A stretch of 64,000 bases of DNA from Prosapia bicincta (taxonomy: Eukaryota > Arthropoda > Insecta > Hemiptera > Cercopidae), in assembly GCA_036971475.1 (NCBI GenBank), contig JBAIZL010000002.1:229324643-229388642 (forward strand), in the 5' to 3' direction. This document shows positions 53,566 through 64,000 of this stretch, piece after piece. Within the stretch, counting starts at the first letter, position 1. Each line of letters starts with the position of its first letter. A program made the position numbers and the translations under genes. The notes beneath the pieces are model-generated. The model saw only the letters and a list, made by a program, of their open reading frames with translations, was not told the DNA's origin and searched no databases.

Positions 53566-53566
<1 letters not shown>
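50848..53566. other. AT-rich stretch with one degenerate duplication
   Basis: About 52025-52130 and 52322-52535 share short ordered words: GATACTTTGATT/GATACCTTGATT and GAAACAGTCATCTCTCAAAT/GAAACGGTCATCTCGCAAAT. This suggests an old direct duplication with an insertion. Positions 51350-51440 are unusually GC-rich (CTCCGCGGGCGTTCGGCAG, then GTCGCGACGCCTCGATCC); I could not assign this. No gene supported. Confidence 0.5.
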
Positions 53567-53660
<94 letters not shown>

Positions 53661-53705
53661 TTTTAATATACACAAATACAGGAATATTTAATTTATTGAA
53701 TAATA

Positions 53706-53752
53706 AACTCAAAGCTTTTCGTTGGTCTACATTACCAACATCCTCAGGAGAT
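53706..53752 (-). ncRNA. Hammerhead ribozyme candidate 1 (minus strand)
   Basis: The minus strand reads (AT)CTC, CTGAGGA, an extra T, stem II GTTGG/CCAAC, GAAA, stem III AA-GC-TT, T at the cleavage site, and GAG closing stem I. Stem I is 3 bp with a mismatch beyond. All invariant core bases are present except for the additional U before stem II, a known PLE hammerhead feature as I recall it. Confidence 0.68.
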
Positions 53753-53798
53753 ACAATACTAAGAATGTAACATTCTTGTAATACATTCTTAGAATTGT

Positions 53799-53845
53799 AA
53801 CTCCTGAGGATGTTGCTAATGTAAACCAACGAAAAGCTTTGAGTT
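53799..53845 (+). ncRNA. Hammerhead ribozyme candidate 2 (plus strand)
   Basis: Stem I AACTC/GAGTT (53799-53803 with 53841-53845), core CTGAGGA (53804-53810), extra T, stem II GTTGC/CCAAC with one C-C mismatch at the loop end, GAAA (53831-53834), stem III AA-GC-TT, T17. The mismatch should weaken stem II compared with the copy at 54119. Confidence 0.68.
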
Positions 53846-53925
53846 TATTATTCAATAAATTAAATATTCCTGTATTTGTGTATATTATTTGATCTTAAAA
53901 ATATTCTAACAGGAAAACACATTTG

Positions 53926-53985
<60 letters not shown>

Positions 53986-54025
53986 ATATACACAAATACA
54001 GGAATATTTAATTTATTGAATAATA

Positions 54026-54072
54026 AACTCAAAGCTTTTCGTTGGTTTACATTACCAACATCCTCAGGAGAT
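54026..54072 (-). ncRNA. Hammerhead ribozyme candidate 3 (minus strand)
   Basis: Same layout as the minus-strand motif at 53706-53752: CTGAGGA is at 54061-54067 in reverse complement, stem II GTTGG/CCAAC is complete, followed by GAAA and AAGCTT. Stem I has three pairs next to the core. Confidence 0.68.
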
Positions 54073-54118
54073 ACAATACTAAGAATGTAACATTCTTGTA
54101 ATACATTCTTAGAATTGT

Positions 54119-54165
54119 AACTCCTGAGGATGTTGGTAATGTAAACCAACGAAAAGCTTTGAGTT
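54119..54165 (+). ncRNA. Hammerhead ribozyme candidate 4 (plus strand), best formed
   Basis: Stem I AACTC/GAGTT (five pairs), core CTGAGGA (54124-54130), extra T, stem II GTTGG/CCAAC (five pairs) with a 9-nt loop TAATGTAAA, GAAA (54151-54154), stem III AA-GC-TT, T17 at 54160. Every helix is perfect. Very short stem III is typical of PLE hammerheads, which are thought to work better as dimers; the tandem and palindromic arrangement here would supply partners. Confidence 0.75.
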
Positions 54166-54247
54166 TATTATTCAATAAATTAAATATTCCTGTATTTGTG
54201 TATATTATTTGATCTTAAAAATATTCTAACAGGAAAACACATTTGAT

Positions 54248-54337
<90 letters not shown>

Positions 54338-54380
54338 TACATTTAATGATTTCTTGAGCAACTGTGGCCTATGTTATAAT

Positions 54381-54494
54381 ATTTTAAATAACAAACCCAA
54401 TAACCACAAAATAACTTTATTTATTCACTTCATATTTAATATTTAACATATTAAATAAAGTTAGTTTGTGGTTATTAGGTTTGTTATTTAAAAT
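54381..54494. repeat. Foldback sequence, arms of about 44 bp
   Basis: Left arm 54381-54424 (ATTTTAAATAACAAACCCAA on) and right arm 54450-54494 are reverse complements with about two mismatches, around a 25-bp AT-rich centre. It follows the compound palindrome by about 45 bp. Confidence 0.92.
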
Positions 54495-55899
54495 AAGATA
54501 GAATCATGTATATGTTTGTAAATACAAAACGTTGTCTTTTCTAAGAAGTCTAGTATTGTTTTCGGTTGTGTTATTCAACAAGGATCAAACAAATAAGGTT
54601 TCATTCAAAACATTTTGAAAAACTAATTTTTAGTAATCTCTTACAAGGCATGTCTTTAAGTTTCAGACTTTTACGTTTTTACAGGTTTTGTCAGTAGGGA
54701 CACTATTACATTATGTAAAATGATGAAGATGTAAGCTTTAATATTCAAATGAAAATTTATAGAAAGAAAAACAGTTGTATAAGGCCTACTGTAAACGCGA
54801 AGATAAACCAGAACCTAAATGTAATTTTAAAACAGAAATAAAAATTATATTCTATATCTTTTGAAAATTCTTCATTATGATTTAATATGTCAATAAACCA
54901 GACATTGGTATTTTTTTAGCCTATTGGATGATTTATTCAGTCTCTTTTACTTATGAAATCTTGTCTTGAAAATAATTTCATTTGTCTCTTAAAAACATTT
55001 ATCAGTTTTGTTTCATGCATTATTATATATACACACTTTCGTCAACACTATTAATCTTTAGAACCATTGCAGAGTTCTCAGTATGTTTTAAGTGTGTGTA
55101 TTTATTGCTCTAATATAAACATCATAATCAACCTCGAGCTGCCCAAGGGAGGGGCAATGCTGGCTAGAACTAAACAATACTGCATGGATTGTACAGTCAT
55201 TGATTCCTTTATTAATTTAATTGTTTACTATTATCAATGGTTCAGACTTCCCTTACGTAGAGGATCCAAAAACCCTTTCATACTTCACTATTCAACTGTC
55301 AAGTAATTAAATCAATGATGTTTGACCTAATTGAATTTGCTCCAACTGTAGTATATTTACAAATAAAAACCACGCTATTTAATCATTTTCAAGCCAGTCA
55401 GTTTAATGGTGGTAGACATATTTCAATTTTTATTTTATCAAATGGTAATACAGTGAAGCTATAATTTAATAACCTCTTTTCGTTATAATTAATTAAATTT
55501 AAATATTTTGGCAATATTAGATTTTAAGTAGTATGTAACTTTAAATATGAAATTAAAAAAAAAAAAAAAAATTAATCACCGTTATCAGTATTGGTTTATA
55601 AAATATAAATGAACTAAATGAGAAAAGAAAAAATGAGCTCCTACTAAAGTAAAATGACAAATAAAATAAAGTAACAACTGCAAATTGTATCCTGAAGTAG
55701 GTATGACCTATATATAATTACAGGCAACGTGATACAACCTGACACTTTTAAATTTAACCCCCTCCCCTTTTGTATAATAAAACAAGAAATTATATTTTCG
55801 TTTAGTAGCTCAGTTTACAACTGCACGTTGTAAATCCGTCGCAAATTGTGCACGCTTTGTCGAAGGGAGTCCTTTCCAGGCCATACTAGCTGTCAGGAG
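54495..55899. other. Unassigned stretch
   Basis: The frame at 55067-55306 has no family motif. An A run at 55555-55570 may be an old retroposon tail. The segment 55800-55990 becomes more GC-rich, leading into the candidate first exon. Confidence 0.4.
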
Positions 55900-55992
55900 G
55901 CATAATTTATGTTAATGGCTGCACGTTGGGCGCCCGCGTTCAGCTCAGTTCTCCCAGCCCAGTCGAGTGCTGCGTTCTTACTACACAAAGTG
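55900..55992 (+). promoter_or_regulatory. Candidate promoter and non-coding first exon
   Basis: A GC-rich patch in AT-rich surroundings. It contains GCTCAGTTCTCCC (55951-55963 region), where TCAGTT matches the arthropod initiator. The following 35-40 bp run to ACACAAAGT, directly followed by GTAAGTAA, a consensus splice donor, near 55991. CCCCCTCCCC followed by TATAATAAAAC lies about 180 bp upstream. No ATG-led frame is evident, so it would be a 5' untranslated exon of a gene whose coding part is downstream, outside what I can see. Inference only. Confidence 0.35.
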
Positions 55993-57960
55993 TAAGTAAT
56001 AAAACTTTCGTTACGTCATTATTTTTACATTTAACCTAAATATAGACCAATCTTATCAATATCTCATTAGTTTTTGTGTCATAACAGTACTGAATAATGA
56101 TGTTATTTTCCTAACCTAACCTATTTGTACGGGTTGATCAATAAACTTTAGCTTGTTGATTGTTACGTCGACCAGAATAACAAGTATGTTGATCAACGAA
56201 ACAAATATATTGTCTATATAGAAAAAATGTAACGAATATTTGTTCTGTATTATAAAATTAAAATATAACAGTAATTAAATTATAATTAGTTTTGTTTTAT
56301 AATTTTAGTTTAAAATGCAATTTAGTATGAATGTATGAATTACTAATATTTAATTTACAATGACAAACAGTAAAGTATTTATTTTTCATTATAAAGAAAC
56401 TACCTATGGAAACTATCTTATGTAGATAATTAATATAAATCTTACTGTGTCCTAAAATAATATAACTTACTAGCTTTATCTACTCTGCTTGCAAAATATC
56501 TCTAATTATAAGTAATTTTCCAATTTAGTTTTTTTTAAATATATGTTTTAATCATTGATGTCATGTAGAAAAATTAGGTGATTAAATGAATTCAGAAAAA
56601 GGTAAAATTGTCATTCACATATTAGGATTTAGATTCAGTTTTCCATCAACACTTTTTGTTATACTAAAAGAAAAAATATAAATGTAAGTACCACTTTCAA
56701 ACCAAAGTGAACGTATTTGATTAAAGCAAGCCCAAAAATATGTTTACATTTAAACTGTTTTAGGTTAAAAAGTATAATCAAATTATCAAAAGATTTATGA
56801 GACTCAAATACAAAATGTTTGTACAGAATAGTGTATGTATAAAATATAACATTATTAATTTCATTATAAGTAAATTTAACAGTATATTTTTTTTATTGAA
56901 AATAAATACCAAAAGTAGGCCTATATCTTTATTCACTAGTTTGGATTCTATTGATTTTGTCTTATAAAATTAAAGATGACAATAATAAATGTTTGTAATA
57001 AATTTGAACATAGTAAACAATGAAAGTGATAAAATGATATCTGATCTACACACAATCATATTTATTCTATTCTGATGATAGATAAAAATCTATTCCAGTA
57101 AATGTTAGGAAAAATCAAATTTCCTTAGACCAAATTTGAAATTGTTTTTAATCACTAGCATGACCATAGCCTATATATTTCGGTATTTTCTTTTAAAATA
57201 TATTTTCTTATTATTTTAATAATTGTAAAATGCACACTCAACAATTATTTTCTACGTAGGATGTACAAAAAAAAAACGCAATGAAACAAAGTTATATTCT
57301 TATTATTGAGTTCACAACAATAAGTTCTTATTTTACTTTGTTTTGAAACTTACAAATATGCAAATATTAACATATTAAAAGCAAACATTTAAAATTATAA
57401 AAATTTCTCTCTATTTTGACGATTGATATTTTTGTAATTAATTCAAGAATTTAGAAACAAGGATTTTACTTATAATTCACTTTTCATTATTTTTTATTCA
57501 AAGAATCATTTAATGTAATGAATTATTTTATGTAACAATTCATTAAAGGTTTTGAAAAAAACTTCAGGTCTTCAACTCTCATGACAATTTAAAACTAGGC
57601 CTAATTTCTCTATAATATGTAATATTATTAATAGAAAGAGAGATTTAAGCTCAAAGGGAATTAGATTCATCCATTGTTTTACTTAAAAATTACATTGAAG
57701 TTGTAGACATATGTTGTAGCATTATTTTTGTACCAAAAGTGTTTTTAACATTTTCAATATTCGAATAATAAATTTAATATTTGTATCGCAGGTTGAAATT
57801 TTATTTTCCAGTCTTAAAAAAAAGAGTTGTTAGTTACAAAATAGGGAAAGATATTTTGTAATTTAAAGATCATACTCGTATAGACCTAAAGGTTTATTAC
57901 GTATAAAATGTGATTTTCTTTTGTATGCAAATATAAAATTTAATACAAGTGTAATAATTT
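55993..57960. other. AT-rich stretch, possibly intronic
   Basis: Very low GC, no repeats that I recognise, no open frames of note. CTAACCTAACCTA at 56111 is too short to be telomeric. Confidence 0.4.
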
Positions 57961-57964
57961 AGCA

Positions 57965-58087
57965 AGAGGTCACAATATTTGTAGAGCTAGAAACAATAAT
58001 GCTCGATATTTCAAGGTGGCACAAGGTCATGTTAAGGAATTCATTCAACCTTCCGTCGTTGAAAGAGTATTTTGACCCTCAAGGTCA
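57965..58087 (+). promoter_or_regulatory. Cluster of nuclear-receptor half-sites
   Basis: AGGTCA at 57967-57972, TCAAGGTGG at 58011-58019, ACAAGGTCA at 58021-58029 and TCAAGGTCA at 58079-58086. The last is preceded by an inverted TTGACC (58072-58077). TCAAGGTCA is the extended monomer site of the FTZ-F1 and ERR group. Four sites in 120 bp is far above chance density for AT-rich DNA. The patch is also more GC-rich than its flanks. It lies 2 kb downstream of the candidate first exon. Confidence 0.4.
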
Positions 58088-58837
58088 GTTACCATGGGCA
58101 CTACCTACGAACGGAAATTGAAAAACAGATAAATCACTTTAAACAACACAGAATTGTTCTTCGTAATGTGATAGAGAACAGAAAAGCCAGAAATTCGAAA
58201 GTGATTCATTCATACAGTAATATTTTGTTAACATAACGTACATACGGAATTAAGATTCGCAACTCATGTCGGTAAAATTACGTTATCGAAAATTGAACAC
58301 TAAAAATAAGTTGTAATTTAGGTTTAAAAATTTTAAAAAAATGTACCAACATTTATTTGACATAGTTTTTAAAATTAGGTAGTAGTTTTTAAAAGTATTC
58401 TAATCGGTGGTGAGACAGGTAAAATGCAACTGTGTTCGTTACAATTCCAATTAGTTTTATCCTCCAATAGAAAGAAATATAATAATAAATTGAAACTCTA
58501 AGGATGTAAGAAAAATATGCTTCATAGGTTATTGATTATTGTATGAAATATTTATTGATTTATTTAAAAGTATGGTTCACCATTACTTCATAATATCGTT
58601 CAGTCTAATATTCCAATCAAGTCCGTTTAATACTCTTTTTACTCGTCCATAACTTTCGTACTAAACACGGTATTCTGAATATTAAATCCTTCCCAAATTT
58701 GAATTAGCTTTTGTATTAGGAGTAGGCTACCTGTATTATTATTGAATATATTAATTTCCATTAGTGCCTACATTAGTTAAAAGTTTCGAAAATTATATAG
58801 GTTGAACCTCCAGGATAGCCTACAACTTTGAACACAT
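58088..58837. other. AT-rich stretch, nothing recognised
   Basis: Leads into the degenerate edge of the 57-bp array. Confidence 0.4.
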
Positions 58838-61125
58838 TGCTTACAATAGATACATTTAGCTATCCTTAAAGATATAGTTTATAATTTTAATATTGGTCAA
58901 TTTCTTACTCTAAGTCCCTACTGGGAGAGTTATTGCTTACAATAGATGATTGAGCTTCTTAAAAAGATAGAGATTTTTTTTATTTATATTGATTTTTCTC
59001 CTTGGAAATTAGTTGTTCACAATAGAATAGTTCATATGTTTCTGAATATGTATTCTAACTTAGAGATGGATCTATAATAGGCTTAAAATAGATGAGTTTA
59101 GCTTTGTATAGAGTTATTTAAGCTACTATTTAGAGATTTATTGGTTACTTCAGATGAGTTTATATTTTCCTAACATACATAAAGTACTTAGAGACGCCTT
59201 GATTACAACATGTGAGATTAGCTTACTTTAAGATATACACTATTTGGAGATTCCTAGTCTGCAATAGATTAGCTTTTCCTACGGATATAAAATAATTACA
59301 GACTTCGTGTTTACAATAGACGAGTTTAGCTTTGCAAAACGGTATGTGCTATTTACAGACTCATTGAATATAATAGATGAGTTTAGTTTTTCCTACTGTT
59401 AGTAACTACTTAGATGCTCATTCCAAAAATTATATTATTTTAGCTTTTCCTATGGATATATACTTCTTACAGACTCATTGAACACAATAGATGAGTTAAG
59501 CTTTTCCTAAGGATATATACCACTTACAGACTCATAGCAGACAATAGATGCGTTTTGCTTCTCCTAAGGATATATACTTCTTACAGACTCATTGAACACT
59601 ATAGATGAGATAAGCTTTTCCTAAGGATATATACCACTTACAGACTCATTGAACACAATAGATGAGTAGAGCTTTTCCTAAGGATATATACCACTTACAG
59701 ATTCATAGCAGACAATAGATGCGTTTAGCTTTTCCTAAGGATATACACCACTTACAGACTCATTGAACACAATAGATGAGTAGAGCTTTTCCTAAGGATA
59801 TATACCACTTACAGATTCATAGCAGACAATAGATGCGTTTAGCTTTTCCTAAGGATATATACCACTTACAGACTCATTGCTTCTCCTAAGGATATACACC
59901 ACTTACAGACTCATTGAACACAATAGATGAGATAAGCTTTTCATAAGGATATATACCCCTTACAGACTCATAGCAGACAATAGATAAGTTTAGCTTTTCT
60001 TAAGGATATATACTACTTACAGACTCATTCAACACAATAGATGAATTAAGCTTTTCCTAAGGATATATACCACTTACAGACTCATAGCAGACAATAGATG
60101 CGTTTAGCTTTTCCTAAGGATATATACTACTTACAGACTCATTGAACACAATAGATGAATTAAGCTTATCCTAAGGATATATACCACTTACAGACTCATA
60201 GCAGACAAAAGATGCATTTAGCTTTTTCTTAGAATATATACTACTTACAGACTCATTGAACACTATAGATGAGTAGAGCTTTTCCTAAGGATATATACCA
60301 CTTACAGATTCATAGCAGACAATAGATGCGTTTAGCTTTTCCTAAGGATATATACCACTTACAGACCCATTGAACACAATAGATGAGTAGAGCTTTTCCT
60401 AAGGATATTTACCACTTACAGATTCATAGCAGACAATAGATGCGTTTAGCTTTTCCTAAGAATATATACCACTTACAGACTCATTGAACAAAATAGATGA
60501 GTAGAGCTTTTCCTAAGGATATATACCACTTACAGATTCTTAGCAGACAATAGATGCGTTTAGCTTTTCCTAAGGATATATACCACTTACAGACCCATTG
60601 AACACAATAGATGAGTAGAGCTTTTCCTAAGGATATTTACCACTTACAGATTCATAGCAGACAATAGATGCGTTTAGCTTTTCCTAAGGATATATACCAC
60701 TTACAGACTCATTGAACAAAATAGATGAGTAGAGCTTTTCCTAAGGATATTTACCACTTACAGATTCTTAGCAGACAATAGATGCGTTTAGCTTTTCCTA
60801 AGGATATATACCACTTACAGACCCATTGAACACAATAGATGAGTAGAGCTATTCCTAAGGATATATACCACTTGCAGATTCATAGCAGACAATGGATGCG
60901 TTTAGCTTTTCCTAAGGATATATACCACTTACAGACTCATAGCAGACAATAGATGCGTTTAGCTTTTCCTAAGGATATATACTACTTACAGACTCATTGA
61001 ACACAATAGATGAGTTGAGCTTTTCCTAAGGATATAGGCCTATACTACTTTCAGGTTTATTACACACAATAGATTAATCTAGCTTTTCCTAAGGATATAT
61101 AGCCTACTACCTACAGACTCATTGC
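58838..61125 (+). repeat. 57-bp tandem array organised as 114-bp dimers, about 40 monomers
   Basis: The monomer is CTTTTCCTAAGGATATATAC, then CACTTACAGA, then one of two halves. A is CTCATTGAACACAATAGATG-AGTAGAG and B is TTCATAGCAGACAATAGATG-CGTTTAG. A and B alternate from about 59430 to 61000, a 114-bp dimer. Left of 59430 the monomers become progressively more diverged, down to barely recognisable copies near 58840 (CAATAGATACATTTAGC). Right of 61000 they decay again within two copies. One A copy near 59870 has lost most of its second half. Confidence 0.97.
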
Positions 61126-61406
61126 ATACAACAATGAATGACCACACTAAACGAACTGTTTTTGTAGACATCTTTTTGATGTCTATAGCGGTTAGTCTGC
61201 TTGGTGTAAGAGTAACTGCTTTGGATATTTTCCTCCCATTGGATTAACACGATCCATGTCCTGAATAAAGACTAAGTCTAGTACAGGTATACTGTCCTGC
61301 ACGTGTAACAATAATTCTATCCTTAATTCCAGACCCTTAAATTTCTATTTGCAATTTTCCTTACCTTCATATGAAATAATAGTGTAATTGACTTTAAAAT
61401 ACATAG

Positions 61407-61408
<2 letters not shown>
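61126..61408. other. Spacer after the 57-bp array
   Basis: No supported feature. Confidence 0.4.

Positions 61409-61452
<44 letters not shown>
61409..61452. repeat. (TA)n microsatellite
   Basis: About 22 units. Confidence 0.95.
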
Positions 61453-61455
<3 letters not shown>

Positions 61456-62229
61456 ACTTTTACCGTAGCCTATATGATTACTTACAAATTACCTTACATA
61501 TTAAAGCATATGTCTATATACGTTTATACTTTTTTTAATGTTTGATTGGGAAACTTAGGTCCCTGCACATTGAATCAACAATAGATATATTATTTGTAAC
61601 TATTTTTTAAACCTATAATTTATTTAAAAATAAACATTAATGCATTCTTTATTGGTTTTCATTGGATACGTTTTCATTATTATATCATTATGATTGATTA
61701 GTTTATTTTTTGTTATTTTAAGATCAGGCAATTTAACTATTACCAACCGTAAATAGTAGGAAAGGGTTGTTGTTACAAGTGGAAAATTAGGAGAAGTTTA
61801 CTACAACCTCCTAGTCTTATATTTAGGCAAGGGTTGCCTATCTTATGTATAACTAATCTCTATCGATGATCTAGAGGTAGTTGTACATAAACACACCTCC
61901 CTCAGAGTGCGTTGAAGATAGAAAGCAGTAGGGCTTTGATATGATGTCTTGATACTGACAGTAAGAGACATTTATAGCTTCACATGGGGCAATCTATTTA
62001 CCCGAAGTAATTTTACTTTCTGCTGCACAAATACCTAACAACGTGTTAAAAAATGCATGTTTTTGTATTGTGTCACTGTTTGTGCTAGAAGATGTACTTG
62101 GTAGCTGTTGCTGGTTGTTCCATGCCCTCTCTACGGTTAAAGTGAACAAGTTTTCCAACAGACAGTTGCACAAATTTGTGCAATTTCGTGCCGACTTTTA
62201 TTTCACAGTAAACTCATATATGACTGGGG
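61453..62229. other. AT-rich stretch, nothing recognised
   Basis: Ordinary AT-rich sequence; no open frame with a motif. Confidence 0.4.
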
Positions 62230-62480
62230 ACATAACGATTATGAATTTCCATTTTATCGTTTACTGCGCAAGCGCTAGCAGCTGGGTTTGGGTCGATGTT
62301 GAACAAAATGGCGGCATCGGCTCCCATTCATCATTACACGTTAAACAATAGACTTGACTTTCGGCAGAAGAGCCCAGATTCTAACAGTCTATTGTACCGC
62401 GTGCGCTGGGAGCGAGGTATTTAGCGCGAAATGTTCACCATTGTTCACAACATACTGGGCTAGTTAAATACAACGCGTGA
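62230..62480. promoter_or_regulatory. GC-rich island, possible promoter
   Basis: About half G+C with many CpG, in a region near 30% GC. It contains ACTGCGCAAGCGC (62263-62275), resembling an NRF1-type site. It also contains AAAATGGCGGC (62305-62315), which holds a GCCAT-type core, and GTACCGCGTGCGCTGGGAGC near 62395. The frame at 62043-62351 (102 codons) crosses it but shows no motif and uneven composition, so I do not call it a gene. Confidence 0.3.
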
Positions 62481-63300
62481 CCAGTAGGCTTATTCACTGG
62501 CTATATCATTTGCAGAAGAAAAAGGCGTTATTATTATTGTCATTTTTAAAAGCCCTTTTGATATTTTAAAATAATATTGAAGTCAGTCATTTTTACTCAA
62601 GATTCCAAATCAATTTTTAAAGAAGTCTGGAAATAATTTTTTTCAACCGTAGACTAAAAACGTGTTCTCGTTAGAATCTGTACTGGAAATTGTTCAATAT
62701 ACCATACATTTTACAGTCACTTCATACACCAGCTGTACATTGTACACTTGCGTTGTATATACACTGTACAATTTACATTATACATTAAATAGCAATAAAC
62801 AGTTCAATACACTCTGTTACACCATACACCGTGTACAATACAGTGTAGGCCTATACGATTCATCATACACAATAAGTTGCCACAATACAATATACACTGC
62901 ATTCTAAGAAGAAAACATTATATAAATCTATAGCATAAACCTATGGCGTATTTTGGTATATGTTTCACACTGTTTCCTTTAAAAAAAGACACATTTTACA
63001 TTTAGATTGTAGCTTTATAAATCACAATTATCTGTACCAAAGACATATCTTTTTACACAGACACACTTAATCTGTTCACACTCTGACACTCAACAAATGC
63101 TACGATAGCTACACGCATAGCCACGTTATAATGTATACCCACTACGGTGTACATTGTGTATGCCTACGTTTAGGGTTCGCTGTACACTTTAGAATGATAG
63201 AATTAACAGTTTACACTTGGGCCTAATTCTTTCATTTTAAAAAAGGGAATTAGAATAAACTCTTTACTTGAAAAGATAAATGTTTAACTTTACATACACT
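62481..63300. other. Stretch rich in TGTACA and TACAC words
   Basis: Between about 62690 and 63190, short words TGTAC, GTACA, TACAC and their inverses recur many times without fixed spacing. This is a cryptically simple, weakly palindromic sequence. The frame at 62662-62907 reflects this and is not a gene. Confidence 0.5.

Positions 63301-64000
<700 letters not shown>

Larger units (their letters stand above)
53568..54337. repeat. Compound palindrome: (TC)n(TA)n, two foldback units, (TA)n(GA)n
   Basis: The left edge is (TC)n then (TA)n and the right edge is (TA)n then (GA)n, so the outer microsatellites mirror each other. Between them lie two direct copies of a unit of about 320 bp (53665-53984 and 53985-54304). 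Each unit is itself a palindrome with arms of about 85 bp and a 50-bp centre, followed by about 50 bp of unique sequence and (TA)n. Each unit carries a hammerhead-like motif on each strand. The frames crossing it (SPEDVGNV...QRKALSLLF) are readings of the ribozyme region, not a gene. Confidence 0.93.

Noticed and set aside
53558..54149. Frames with SPEDVGNV and QRKALSLLF shared between copies
   Set aside because: The similarity comes from the duplicated palindrome with ribozyme-like cores, not from protein conservation.
56111..56123. CTAACCTAACCTA resembling the insect telomere repeat
   Set aside because: Only about two units; interstitial chance occurrence.
62043..62351. 102-codon frame as a host gene
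   Set aside because: Spans an abrupt composition change into the GC-rich island and shows no domain.

Overview
This is an AT-rich, intron/intergenic-type stretch of a large eukaryotic genome, most likely an arthropod and probably an insect. The evidence is the mix of repeat families: pogo/Tigger-like, mariner and piggyBac DNA transposons, Penelope-like elements (PLEs), and jockey/I-type and RTE-like non-LTR retrotransposons, together with long (TA)n and (CA)n microsatellites. I found no intact host protein-coding gene. Almost every open frame over 60 codons is a microsatellite reading or a broken transposon protein. The genus cannot be fixed from sequence alone.

Layout. 1-8334 is an interrupted inverted repeat (left arm 1-1400, right arm pieces 4010-8334). 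It contains a Tigger-like relic at its centre, a piggyBac deletion derivative with intact TTAA target duplications, a decayed retrotransposon RNase H, and a foldback MITE present once in each arm. 9.4-13.3 kb holds a tandem duplication, a non-LTR RNase H with its catalytic residues intact, two PLE fragments and a Tigger remnant. 16.1-17.1 kb is a PLE fragment bounded by inverted termini and set next to (TA)n. 21.8-24.0 kb has two further Tigger-like relics. 32-34 kb holds an RTE-like reverse transcriptase relic and an internally deleted mariner. Two short Tigger-type MITEs lie at 40.5 and 50.2 kb. 53.6-54.5 kb is a compound palindrome.

Five unrelated long tandem arrays make up about a sixth of the window: a 52-bp unit (19.1-21.5 kb), 73-bp (26.3-28.7 kb), 59-bp (34.1-35.4 kb), 80-bp (46.3-48.9 kb, with inverted copies at its right edge) and 57-bp organised as 114-bp dimers (58.8-61.1 kb). 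Smaller minisatellites have 16-, 23- and 31-bp units.

The most interesting signal is a set of hammerhead-ribozyme-like motifs linked to PLE sequence. Four well-formed candidates sit in two tandem palindromes at 53.7-54.2 kb, one on each strand of each palindrome, embedded in (TA)n. Two decayed ones lie just downstream of the GIY-YIG relics at 11.1 and 13.3 kb. They share one extra U after the CUGANGA box and a 2-3 bp stem III. Host-side signals are weak: a possible non-coding first exon with a splice donor near 55.99 kb, a cluster of nuclear-receptor half-sites near 58.0 kb, and a GC-rich island near 62.3 kb.
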